Positions 16,589-25,065 of a DNA stretch of 64,000 nt are shown one piece after another (within the stretch, counting starts at the first letter, position 1; every line of letters begins with the position of its first letter). This DNA comes from JACDAN01 sp035707105 (GTDB lineage Bacteria > Actinomycetota > Thermoleophilia > Gaiellales > Gaiellaceae). The notes beneath the pieces are model-generated. The model saw only the letters and a list, made by a program, of their open reading frames with translations. It searched no databases and had not been told where the DNA came from. Position numbers and translations under genes: made by a program. The DNA lies in NCBI GenBank assembly GCA_035707105.1, contig DASSUI010000013.1, positions 1 through 64,000 on the forward strand, written 5' to 3'.

Positions 16589-17770
16589 GTGGCGCGCGAG
16601 CTCCGCGAGGTGGTCTACGTCGACGGTCTGCGGACCGCATTCGGCCGTGCAGGCCCGAAGGGACTCTTCTGGAAGACGCGAGCCGACGACATGGGCGTCA
16701 AGGTCGTCCGCGAGCTGCTCCGGCGCAACCCGTCGCTACCGCCTGAGCGGATCGGCGACGTGATCTTCGCGGCGACCGCGCAGGTCGGCGACCAGGGGCT
16801 GACGATGGGGAGAGACGTCGCGCTGCTGGCCGGGATCCCGCAGACCGTGCCGGGGTTCGCGCTCGACCGGATGTGCGCCGGCGCACTGACGGCGGTGACG
16901 GCGGGCGCCGGCGAGATCGCGATGGGCGCCGCTGACGTCGTGCTCGCCGGCGGCGTCGAGCACATGGGCCACCACCCGATGGGCGCGGAGGTGGACTTCA
17001 ACCCGCGCTTCGTCGCCGAGCGGCTCGTCGACGACTCGGCGGTGACGATGGGCGCGACGGCGGAGAACCTCCACGACCGGTTCCCGCAGCTGACGAAGGA
17101 GAACGCCGACCGCTTCGCCGTCCAATCGCAACAGCGCGCGACCGACGCGTGGTCGAACGGGTTCATGCGCGAGACGGTCGTGCCGATGTCGGTCTTCACG
17201 GACGACGGCTGGACGATGGCCGACCACGACCAGTTCCTGCGGCCGGACACGTCGATGGAGGGGCTTGCCGACCTGCCGACGCCGTTCCGGCCGGGCGGGC
17301 GTGTGACCGCGGGGAACTCGGCGGGGCTCACCGACGGGGCGACCGCGTGTCTCCTCGCCTCGGAGTCGGCAGCGGAGGAGCTCGGGCTCGAGCCGCGGAT
17401 GCGCCTCGTGGCGTTCGCGTTCGCGGGCGTCGAGCCGGAGTTGATGGGCATCGGGCCAATCCCGGCGACGAAGCGGGTGCTCGAGCAGGCCGGCCTCACG
17501 ATCGACGACATCGGGCTCTTCGAGCTCAACGAGCCGTTCGCCGTCCAGGTGCTCAGCTGGTGCGACGGAATGGGCGTCTCGCCCGACGATCCGCGCCTCA
17601 ATCCCTACGGCGGCGCGATCGCGTGCGGGCATCCGCTCGCGGCGACCGGCGTCCGGTTGATCGCGCAGCTCGCCTACGGGTTGAAGGAGCGGCCCGACGT
17701 GCGGTACGGGCTGACGGCGCTCTGCGTTGGGATGGGGATGGGCGCGGCGCTGCTCTGGGAGCGGGTCTGA
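16589..17770 (+). CDS. fadA: Acetyl-CoA acyltransferase (thiolase), beta-oxidation type
   Basis: A 393-residue thiolase. It cleaves 3-ketoacyl-CoA with CoA in the last step of fatty-acid beta-oxidation. The nucleophile is C96 (LDRMCAGALTAV), H348 lies in GGAIACGHPLAATG, and the second cysteine C379 in TALCVGMGMGAALL. GTG at 16589 is the start nearest the conserved VVYVDGLRTAFGR. It sits immediately upstream of the FadB-like multifunctional gene, whose apparent CTG start overlaps its stop codon, so the two subunits are probably made together as an FadAB complex. Confidence 0.93.
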   Translation: MARELREVVYVDGLRTAFGRAGPKGLFWKTRADDMGVKVVRELLRRNPSLPPERIGDVIFAATAQVGDQGLTMGRDVALLAGIPQTVPGFALDRMCAGALTAVTAGAGEIAMGAADVVLAGGVEHMGHHPMGAEVDFNPRFVAERLVDDSAVTMGATAENLHDRFPQLTKENADRFAVQSQQRATDAWSNGFMRETVVPMSVFTDDGWTMADHDQFLRPDTSMEGLADLPTPFRPGGRVTAGNSAGLTDGATACLLASESAAEELGLEPRMRLVAFAFAGVEPELMGIGPIPATKRVLEQAGLTIDDIGLFELNEPFAVQVLSWCDGMGVSPDDPRLNPYGGAIACGHPLAATGVRLIAQLAYGLKERPDVRYGLTALCVGMGMGAALLWERV

Positions 17771-19728
17771 CGGCGCCGACGGAGTTCAAGCTCGCCCGGA
17801 TCGAGACCGAGGCAGGCCCGGTCGCGCTCCTCACGATCGACAACGGCGAGGACTGGCAGAAGCCGAACGTCTTCGGGCGGGAGGCGATGGAGTCGCTCCA
17901 GGCGCGGCTGGACGAGCTCGAGTCCGACGAGTGGGCCGGCATGGTGCTCACCGGCAAGCCGTTCGTGTTCTGCGCGGGCGCCGACATCAACGAGTTCCAC
18001 GGGGTCGAGGCGGAGACGGCCCGGGCGGGGAGCCGCGCCGGCCATGAGCTTTTCGGGCGGATCCGCGACCTGCCGTACCCGACGCTGGCGGCGATCAACG
18101 GAGCATGCCTCGGCGGCGGCGTCGAGATCGCGCTCCACTGCGAGTACCGGACGATCGCGAGCTCCGTGCGCCACTTCGCGTGCCCGGAGGTCTTCCTCGG
18201 GCTCTTCCCCGCCTGGGGCGGCACGCAGCTCGTTCCGAGCATCGCCGGGGTAGACGCAGCGATTCGCTTCGTCGTCACGAATCCCCTGCGTCAAAACCGG
18301 ATGCTGACCGGCCGTGAGGCGGAATCTATGGGCCTCGTCGATGCGTTGCTCGAACCTGCGGAGTTCCTGGACGATTCCGTCGCACTCTTGGTTCAGAAGA
18401 CACGGCTTCGCGAGCCGGGTCCGAGGGACAGTCCCTCCCAAGACGCCGTCGGAGACGCGATCGCCAAGGCCCGCCGCCAGCTCGACGATTCGCTCCATGG
18501 GGCCGCCCCGGCGCCGTACGTCGCCCTCGACCTGATCGAGGGCTCGTTCGGCTGGAGCATCGAGGAGGGGTATGCCGCCGAGGAGGACGCGATCGCCGAG
18601 CTCCTCCCCGGCCGCCACGCCCAGGCGTCGCTCTACGCGTTCGAGCTCGTCGAGCGCCGCGCGAAGAAGGACGTCGGCAAGCCCGACGCCGAGCCCCGCC
18701 CGATCCGCAAGGTCGGGATCGTCGGCGCCGGCCTGATGGCGAGCCAGCTTGCGACGCTCTTCCTCCGCCGCCTCGAGGTGCCGATCGCGATCCGCGACGT
18801 CGACCAGGAGATCGTCGACCGCTCGCTCGCCGCCGTCCAGGCGGAGCTCGAGAGCCAGGTGCAAAAGGGCCGCTACGACGAGGGCAAGGCGCGATTCCTC
18901 GCCTCGCTCGTCGAGGGCGGCACCGGCTACGACCACTTCGCCGATTGCGACCTCGTCCTCGAGGCCGTGTTCGAGGAGCTGTCCGTCAAGCAGGAGGTCT
19001 TCGCCGAGCTCGAGGCCGTCGTCCGACCCGAAACGGTGCTCGCCACGAACACCTCCTCCCTCTCCGTCACGGAAATGGGATCCCGGCTACGCCATCCCGA
19101 GCGGGTCGTCGGTCTCCACTTCTTCAACCCCGTCGCCGTGCTCCCACTCGTCGAGCTGGTCCAGACGCCCGAGACCGACGACGCCACCCTCGCCACCGCC
19201 TGGGAGACGGCGAAGAAGCTCCGCAAGCGCCCGGTGCTCGTGAAGGATGCCCCGGCCTTCGTCGTCAACCGGATCCTGACCCGGATGACGACCGTGCTCA
19301 TGGACGCCCTGGAGCAGGGGAACACGGTCGACGAGACGGACGAGGCGATCCTTCGGCTCGGCATGCCGATGGCGCCGTCCGTCCTGCTCCAGATGGTCGG
19401 ACCGCGCGTGGCGAACCACGTCCTCGGCACGTTGCACGAGGCGTATCCCGACCGCTTCCCGCTCTCGAGGACGCTCGCAAACTACGCCGAGGGCAAGGAC
19501 GAGATCGTGGTACAGGGAGACAACCGGCGCACGGTCGAGGAGATTCAGCAGGCCGCACTCGAGGCGATCGCCGACGAGATCCACCACATGCTCGACGAGG
19601 GCGTCGTCGCCTCGGTCGAGGACATCGACACGGCGCTCCTGCTCGGTGCGGGCTGGCCGTTCTTCCTCGGCGGGATCTCGCGCCACCTGGATCACGTCGG
19701 CATGCTCCGCGCGCCGGCTCCAGCCTGA
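17767..19728 (+). CDS. fadB: Multifunctional enoyl-CoA hydratase / 3-hydroxyacyl-CoA dehydrogenase with an apparent CTG start
   Basis: A 653-residue FadB-type enzyme. The N-terminal crotonase domain has FCAGADINEF, catalytic glutamates E120 (GGGVEIAL) and E141 (CPEVFLGLFPAWGGTQ). The dehydrogenase part has a Rossmann motif at 320 (VGIVGAGLMAS), the catalytic histidine H451 (GLHFFNPVAVLPLVELV) and a C-terminal dimer domain. It hydrates enoyl-CoA and oxidises the 3-hydroxyacyl-CoA before the thiolase acts. The nearest in-frame ATG, GTG or TTG upstream is 48 codons back, within the thiolase, and the first downstream is past conserved residues. CTG at 17767 has GGGAG five bases before it and overlaps the fadA stop as CTGA. 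A 29-base repeat lies inside the gene near codon 215-224. Confidence 0.9.
   Translation: MTAPTEFKLARIETEAGPVALLTIDNGEDWQKPNVFGREAMESLQARLDELESDEWAGMVLTGKPFVFCAGADINEFHGVEAETARAGSRAGHELFGRIRDLPYPTLAAINGACLGGGVEIALHCEYRTIASSVRHFACPEVFLGLFPAWGGTQLVPSIAGVDAAIRFVVTNPLRQNRMLTGREAESMGLVDALLEPAEFLDDSVALLVQKTRLREPGPRDSPSQDAVGDAIAKARRQLDDSLHGAAPAPYVALDLIEGSFGWSIEEGYAAEEDAIAELLPGRHAQASLYAFELVERRAKKDVGKPDAEPRPIRKVGIVGAGLMASQLATLFLRRLEVPIAIRDVDQEIVDRSLAAVQAELESQVQKGRYDEGKARFLASLVEGGTGYDHFADCDLVLEAVFEELSVKQEVFAELEAVVRPETVLATNTSSLSVTEMGSRLRHPERVVGLHFFNPVAVLPLVELVQTPETDDATLATAWETAKKLRKRPVLVKDAPAFVVNRILTRMTTVLMDALEQGNTVDETDEAILRLGMPMAPSVLLQMVGPRVANHVLGTLHEAYPDRFPLSRTLANYAEGKDEIVVQGDNRRTVEEIQQAALEAIADEIHHMLDEGVVASVEDIDTALLLGAGWPFFLGGISRHLDHVGMLRAPAPA
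18409..18437. repeat. 29-base repeat copy inside fadB
   Basis: Twenty-nine bases here are identical to 54142-54170, which is intergenic. The core is a palindrome, GAGGGAC-A-GTCCCTC, within the longer GGTCCGAGGGACAGTCCCTC. Inside fadB it is translated in frame as REPGPRDSPS between the crotonase and dehydrogenase domains. This looks like a REP/MITE-type element that landed in a tolerant linker. Confidence 0.7.
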
Positions 19729-19953
19729 GCCGACTTCCGCCGACCAGAGAGGCCATCGCTACCGCACGATTTCGGTCGCCCTGGGCGCAGCGGCGGCGCT
19801 CACGCTGAGCGGCTCCGCGCTGATCACGTTTGCCTCGCGCAAGACGGCGCTGTCTGCAGCTTTTAGGCGTTCACTCAGGTACACTGCGACCGAGCGCTCG
19901 CACGGGGACTGGGCGAGCGCAACTTCCTTGGAGGTCTTGGCGGCACAGAACGA

Positions 19954-22410
19954 GTGCCGTTCATGGTGCAAGAGACCGTCGAGCAGACCAACCCTTCTTC
20001 ACCGGCGAACCTCGCCCTCGTTGGGGATGCCGCCCGGGCCGGAACCTGGGCCCTCGAACCGCTGCTGCACGCGGACGAGGATCCGGAAACCGTGCTCGCG
20101 GCGGGGACCGCGCGCCGCCGCGCGCTCGACGACGCCCTCGCAGAGATGGAGGCGGGGCTCGAAGCACCCTCGGCGGAGTGGAAGATCGACTACGCCCTCA
20201 TGCTCGGGCTCGAGCGGGTTCTGAGCGAGCATCCGCCGCGGCTGAAGTCCGGCACCGAGCTGCGCCGCCACCAGATCGACGCGCTCGCGGGGATGCTCAC
20301 CGAGCTGATCGCCGCCAACCAGAAGGCGGAGAACGGCAACGGCGGCGCGAAGCTCGAGGAGGTCGACGAGGTCGAGGACGACGAGGACGACTTCGAGCTC
20401 GACGGCGAGGCCGAGCCGCTTCCGCCTGCACCTGCGGAGGATCCGGGCGCGAAGCGCCGCTACCGGTTCCGCCACCCGACCGCGTCCGGCAAGACGATCG
20501 CGGCCGCCGGGTTCGTCGAGGCTGCCCGCACCGAAGGCGTCCTGATCCTCACCCACCGCCGCCTCCTGGTGAACCAGTTCAACCGGGACCTCACCGCGGA
20601 GGGCTACGGCGATCGGCTCAAGCCCGCCGTCGAGAAGGGCAGAGATGCGCCGCGGCCCGACCTCATCACCGTCCAGACGTACGCGTGGTTCGCGCGGCAC
20701 GTGAACGACCTCGAGAAGAGCGCCTACCAACTCGTGATCTGCGACGAGGCGCACACGGCGCTCGGGGAGAAGACGAGCGCGGCGATCCGCAGCTACACGG
20801 AGCCGGTCTACATCGGCATGACGGCGACCGAGCAGCTGATCGCCAAGCAGGTCTCGGACGTCTTCCCGGCCTCCGTCGACGACCTTCCGCTCCAGGACGC
20901 CGCTCGCCGCGGGCTGATCGCGCCGCTGCGCTGCCTCCGCGTCCCCCCGGCTGCCGCCATCAACTCCGTGCCGATCGTCGGCGGCGACTTCGAGGAACGC
21001 GCCCTGGCCGAGGTCCTGGACCACCAAGCCCTGAACCAGGCGGCCGCCAGCCTCTACCGCGACCGGTTCGACTCGACGCCCGGAATCGTCTACGCCGCGG
21101 GTGTCGAGCACGCGTACAACCTCGCGCGGGAATTCCGCGCCGCCGGCCTGAAGGCCGAGGCGGTCAGCGGCCGCACGCCGCCGGTGAAGCTCGCCGAGAT
21201 CCTGGCCGCCTACGAGCGCGGCGAGATCGACGTCCTGATCAACGCGATGCTCCTCGCGGAGGGCTGGAACTCGCCGCGGGCGACGGTCTGCATGCACCTC
21301 GCGCCGACTGCGAGCCGCCGTGTCTATCAGCAGCGAATCGGCCGGATCATGCGGATGCACTCGCGGAAGGAGGCCGGCGTCGTCGTCGACTTCGTCCCGA
21401 AGGGCGCGACGCACCACGAGCGCGTGGTCTCACTGCACAGCCTGCTCGACGCGGACTTCTACCGGGAGGGCGCCCGCGTCACGCCGGCGCCGCGCCGGCG
21501 GCCGCAGCGCCGCGCCCGCCGGAAGCTCTCGCCCGCGCCGTGGCTCGTTCCCGTGACGCCCGACGTCAAGCGCCGGCTCGGCGTGATCGCACGGGAGTGG
21601 CAGCGGATCGACCCGCGCTTCCTGGACGAGGACGAGCAGCGCTTCTGGGCGCAGATCGCCGGCCGCCAGGTCCGCTTCGAGGAGCGCGTCGACTTCGTGA
21701 AGAAGCTGACGGAGGCGAGCACGACGCGCAGTGCCCTCGAGCAGTTCCTCTTCACCTGCGCCGCGGAGAACCCGAACCGTCGCCTGCGCATGACCGCGCT
21801 CGCCGACCGGGTCGGCATGGGGGTCGACCGCGCGAGCTTCGACGACCTCGTCACGCTCGTGACCCAGGCGCCGACATGGGAGAAGGACCGCGCGCAGGGC
21901 GTCCGCATCCTGCTGCGTGGGCTCGCCGAGGGGAAGGCCGACGCGCCGGAGCAGATCCTCTGGCGGTGGACGTGGAGGCTCGCACGGGCGACCCGGAAGA
22001 TCCAGGACCGGCGCGCGAGCGCCGAGTTTCCGGAGGCCAAGCGCCTCCTCGGCGCCCTGGCGAACTCGCGGGGCCACCGGCACGAGGAGAACGCCGCGAA
22101 GCTCGTGAACACTGCGCGCGACCTGCCGCTGGAGGTCGGCGCCGCACTGCTGGCCTCCGCGGAGGGCTACACGCCGAAGGCGACGCGGCTGATCGAGGCC
22201 GCGCGCGAGAGTCTCGGCACCGTCGAGGAGGTCGCGGCCGCTCTCGCGGAGAACCTTCCGCAACCGAAGCTCCAGGGCCGCTCGCGCCGACGGCGCCGGC
22301 GGCGCAAGAAGGGCGCGAAGGGCCAGCAGCAGCCGGAGCAGACCCAGAACGGCGGCCAGCCGGACGCAGACGAGGCGCCGGCCGAGGAGCCGGCCGCGGA
22401 GGCTTCCTAG
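19954..22410 (+). CDS. SF2 DEAH-type helicase with basic C-terminal tail
   Basis: An 818-residue superfamily 2 helicase. Walker A is HPTASGKT (174-181), motif II is DEAH (264-267; VICDEAHTAL), motif III-like GMTAT, and motif VI QQRIGRIMRMH (near 460). An acidic insert (EEVDEVEDDEDDFELDGE) precedes Walker A and would be surface exposed. After the helicase core there is a long helical domain and a very basic stretch (SRRRRRRRKKGAKG) followed by an acidic end, suggesting nucleic-acid binding. It resembles type I restriction/Rad25-like helicases but has no nuclease or methylase neighbour. GTG 19954 and ATG 19963 are both possible starts. Confidence 0.85.
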   Translation: MPFMVQETVEQTNPSSPANLALVGDAARAGTWALEPLLHADEDPETVLAAGTARRRALDDALAEMEAGLEAPSAEWKIDYALMLGLERVLSEHPPRLKSGTELRRHQIDALAGMLTELIAANQKAENGNGGAKLEEVDEVEDDEDDFELDGEAEPLPPAPAEDPGAKRRYRFRHPTASGKTIAAAGFVEAARTEGVLILTHRRLLVNQFNRDLTAEGYGDRLKPAVEKGRDAPRPDLITVQTYAWFARHVNDLEKSAYQLVICDEAHTALGEKTSAAIRSYTEPVYIGMTATEQLIAKQVSDVFPASVDDLPLQDAARRGLIAPLRCLRVPPAAAINSVPIVGGDFEERALAEVLDHQALNQAAASLYRDRFDSTPGIVYAAGVEHAYNLAREFRAAGLKAEAVSGRTPPVKLAEILAAYERGEIDVLINAMLLAEGWNSPRATVCMHLAPTASRRVYQQRIGRIMRMHSRKEAGVVVDFVPKGATHHERVVSLHSLLDADFYREGARVTPAPRRRPQRRARRKLSPAPWLVPVTPDVKRRLGVIAREWQRIDPRFLDEDEQRFWAQIAGRQVRFEERVDFVKKLTEASTTRSALEQFLFTCAAENPNRRLRMTALADRVGMGVDRASFDDLVTLVTQAPTWEKDRAQGVRILLRGLAEGKADAPEQILWRWTWRLARATRKIQDRRASAEFPEAKRLLGALANSRGHRHEENAAKLVNTARDLPLEVGAALLASAEGYTPKATRLIEAARESLGTVEEVAAALAENLPQPKLQGRSRRRRRRRKKGAKGQQQPEQTQNGGQPDADEAPAEEPAAEAS

Positions 22411-22414
22411 CTCC

Positions 22415-23302
22415 CTACTGCTCGGTGGCCGCGTCCGGCGGCCCGTTCTCCCGGTCCCGCTCGCGCAGGAACCGCGTGAGCTCGGCGGCCAGCGCCTCGC
22501 CCGAGGGGATGTCCTCCTCGTCGAACTCGTCCGCGCGCCGCTCGAGGTCCTCGACGTACGCCTGCGTGTCCGCGTCTGCGGCGACGGCCCGGCTCACCTG
22601 CTCTGCGTAGCCCTCGGCGGCCTCCTGCAGCTCACCGACGTCGATGTCGACGCCGATGATGTCGCCGAGGCGCTCGCAGAGCGCGAGCGCGGCACGCGGG
22701 CTGGGCGCGAGGGAGACGTAGTGAGGGACGGCCGCCCACAGGCTCGCCGACGGCAGGCCGCGCTGCTTGCACGCATCGTGGAGGACGCCGACGATCCCTG
22801 TCGGCCCCTCGTAGCGCGACGCCTGGAGCCCGAGCCGCTCGACGAGCTCCTCGTCGCTCGCAGAGCCGGTCACCGGGCTCGGACGGGTGTGCGGGATGTC
22901 GGCGAGCAGCGAGCCGAGCGTGACGACGAGCTCGACGCCGAGCTCCTGCGCGAAGCCCGTGATCAGGTCGGTGAACGCGCGCCAGCGCAGGTTCGGCTCA
23001 ATACCGAGCAGGAGCACGAGATCGCGGTCCAGGCCGTCGGTCCTGGCGCGGTAGAAGACGGTCTCCGGCCAGTCGATCTGCCGCGTCATCCCCTCCACGA
23101 GCTTCACCTGCGGCCGGGTCGCCTGGAAGTCGAAGAACCGCTCGGGATCGACGTCGGCGATCTGCTCGGCGTCCCAGAGCCGCGCGAGGTAGCCGGCGGC
23201 CAGCGACGCTCCCTGCCCTCCGTCGTTCCAGCCGCGGAACGCGGCGATGAGGACCGGCCGCTTCAGTGCCGGTTTCTGGGAGATCCTGAGCTCGTCCGCC
23301 AT
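22415..23302 (-). CDS. PAC2-family protein
   Basis: A 295-residue protein of the PAC2 (proteasome assembly chaperone 2-like) family, known throughout actinobacteria. Signatures are PVLIAAFRGWNDGGQGASLA, VKLVEGMTRQIDWPE and YEGPTGIVGVLHDACKQRGL. Function in bacteria is not established; in actinobacteria it often accompanies proteasome or metabolic genes. The C-terminal 80 residues form an acidic helical region. It is the last gene of the leftward selD-nadM-aPGM-peptidase-ctaA unit, nine bases after ctaA, and converges with the helicase gene. Confidence 0.88.
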   Translation of the reverse strand: MADELRISQKPALKRPVLIAAFRGWNDGGQGASLAAGYLARLWDAEQIADVDPERFFDFQATRPQVKLVEGMTRQIDWPETVFYRARTDGLDRDLVLLLGIEPNLRWRAFTDLITGFAQELGVELVVTLGSLLADIPHTRPSPVTGSASDEELVERLGLQASRYEGPTGIVGVLHDACKQRGLPSASLWAAVPHYVSLAPSPRAALALCERLGDIIGVDIDVGELQEAAEGYAEQVSRAVAADADTQAYVEDLERRADEFDEEDIPSGEALAAELTRFLRERDRENGPPDAATEQ

Positions 23303-23311
23303 CGGTCCACC

Positions 23312-24193
23312 TTACCCCTGTCGCGCCGCCAGCCAACGCGGCGGGAGCCACAGCATCGCGCCGAGCGCCACGGTCACCGCCCAGACGGCGGCCGCCAGCG
23401 CCACGTGGAGCGCGACGATCCCCCACGGGAGCTCGAGGCGCCACTGGAGCTCGCCCACGGCCATCTGGGCGAGCAGGACGCCGAGCAGGAGGAGCGCGAA
23501 GCGGAGCAGCCGCGGCGCGAACGACCTGCGCGCGACCAGGTACCCGAGCACGAAGATGAACACGCAGCCGAAGACGGCCGTGATGCGGACGTGGAGGTAG
23601 AGCGCGTCCGGCAGGTTCCAGAGCCGCTCGATCACGTCGGGGTCGCCCGAGTGAGGGCCGGCGCCCGTGACGAGGGTCCCGGTCAGAACGAGGCCGAGAC
23701 AAGCAGCCGCGAGGACGATGCCGCCGACGCGAAGCTCGAGCGGGAACTCGATCGGTGCCGGGCCGCGCTCGGCCCGCAGCGCCTCGATCAGGACCACGAC
23801 TGCGCCGGCCAGAGCGAGGAGTGCGACCAGGAAGTGCACCATCACCATTTCGGGCGGCAGGTCGTATCGGATCGTGGCCAGCCCGAGCGGCGCCTCGGCC
23901 AGCGTCAGCAGCGCGACCGCGACTGCGGTCCAGAACGTCCATCGGGGAAGCCGCCGGGCCGCCCAGGCGAGCAGGATCGAGAACGTGATCGGGAAGATCC
24001 CGAACACGCGGTTGCCGAACTCGATAAAGGCGTGCGAGTCGTCCGCCGGGAAGAATGCTCCCTCCTCGCACCCCGGCCAGCCCTCGCACCCGAGGCCCGA
24101 GCCGGTCAAGCGGACGAGCGAGCCCGTGATCACGATCACGTACAGCGCGGCGACGGTTGCCGTCGCCAGCCACCGGATCCGTGTCGCCGTCAC
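23312..24193 (-). CDS. ctaA: Heme A synthase, COX15/CtaA family
   Basis: A 293-residue integral membrane protein with eight hydrophobic segments in two related four-helix halves, as in CtaA. Conserved features are VITGSLVRLTGSGLGCEGWPGCE near the N-terminus (two cysteines on the external loop), EFGNRVFGI, and histidines in MVHFLVALLALAG, YLHVRITAVFG and ALHVALAAAVWA that would hold the hemes. It oxidises the C8 methyl of heme O to make heme A for aa3-type cytochrome oxidase, so aerobic respiration is implied. The GTG start overlaps the peptidase stop by four bases. Confidence 0.93.
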   Translation of the reverse strand: MTATRIRWLATATVAALYVIVITGSLVRLTGSGLGCEGWPGCEEGAFFPADDSHAFIEFGNRVFGIFPITFSILLAWAARRLPRWTFWTAVAVALLTLAEAPLGLATIRYDLPPEMVMVHFLVALLALAGAVVVLIEALRAERGPAPIEFPLELRVGGIVLAAACLGLVLTGTLVTGAGPHSGDPDVIERLWNLPDALYLHVRITAVFGCVFIFVLGYLVARRSFAPRLLRFALLLLGVLLAQMAVGELQWRLELPWGIVALHVALAAAVWAVTVALGAMLWLPPRWLAARQG

Positions 24194-25065
24194 GCAGCTT
24201 CCGCCCGCGCGAGGAAGTCGGTCAGGACGGCGCGGTAGCGGTCCGGCTCCTCCGCAAACGCCATGTGCGAGCTCTCCTCGAAGAGCACGCGTTCCGCACC
24301 CGGGATCCCGCGCCGTGCCTCCTCGGCGAGCTCCGGCGAGCACTCGTCGTACCGGCCGGACGTGACGAGCGTCGGCACGCGGATCTCGCCGAGCCGGTCG
24401 CGGACGTCCCAGCCCCGGAGGCGGCCGTCCGCCGCCCATTCGCTCGTGCCCCACAGCGCGCGGTAGACCGGCGTCCCCTTCTCCGCCCGGCCGCGCATGA
24501 CGAAGTCGGGCGGCGGGTCGAGGAGGCAGATGTGGCGGCGCCAGAACTCGTCCTCGGCCGCCCGGTAGTCGGGGTGGTCGAGGGTGCCGGCCACCTCGTG
24601 CTCCGCGATCGCGCGCCGATGGTGGTCGGGGAGCTCGTCCCGGAGCCGCGCCGCCGCCGCCGCCCACGTCTCCGACGACGTCGGCGGCGAGTTCAGCGTC
24701 AGGCTCACGACGCCGGGCGGCTGGGTCAGCGCGTACTCGATCGCGAGCATCGAGCCCCACGAGGTCCCGAGCAGGTGGATCCGTTCCAGCCGGAGCGTCT
24801 CGCGGAGCGTGCGCAGCTCGTCGAGGAAGAGGTCGACCGTCCACAGGTCCGGGTCGTCGGGCCGGTCGGAGCCGCCGCAGCCCAGCTGGTCGTAGAGCAC
24901 GAGCCGCCGGCCCTCCTCGGCGAGGCGCTCGAGCGGCTGGAAGTAGTGGTGCGTCGAGCCGGGGCCGCCGTGCAGGCAGACGAGCGGCAGGCTGTCCTCC
25001 GGCCCGAGGTCGCGATACCAGGTCTCGAAGCCCCGGAAGGGCATGCGGCCTTCCACGACCCTCAC
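24190..25065 (-). CDS. Proline iminopeptidase-family alpha/beta hydrolase
   Basis: A 291-residue alpha/beta hydrolase of the prolyl aminopeptidase/tricorn F1 type. The oxyanion motif is LHGGPGSTHHYF (from 31), the nucleophile S102 lies in LLGTSWGSML, and the acid and base residues are in TSGRYDECSP and ESSHMAFAEEP. It probably removes N-terminal proline or similar residues from small peptides in the cytoplasm; no export signal is seen. Start at GTG 25065 is supported by the GTGA overlap with the upstream gene stop; the longer open frame is compositionally odd. Confidence 0.9.
   Translation of the reverse strand: MRVVEGRMPFRGFETWYRDLGPEDSLPLVCLHGGPGSTHHYFQPLERLAEEGRRLVLYDQLGCGGSDRPDDPDLWTVDLFLDELRTLRETLRLERIHLLGTSWGSMLAIEYALTQPPGVVSLTLNSPPTSSETWAAAAARLRDELPDHHRRAIAEHEVAGTLDHPDYRAAEDEFWRRHICLLDPPPDFVMRGRAEKGTPVYRALWGTSEWAADGRLRGWDVRDRLGEIRVPTLVTSGRYDECSPELAEEARRGIPGAERVLFEESSHMAFAEEPDRYRAVLTDFLARAEAA

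Noticed and set aside
20461..22410. Restriction-modification or defence island around the SF2 helicase
   Set aside because: No methylase, nuclease, phospholipase D or other defence partner is adjacent; neighbours are metabolic genes.
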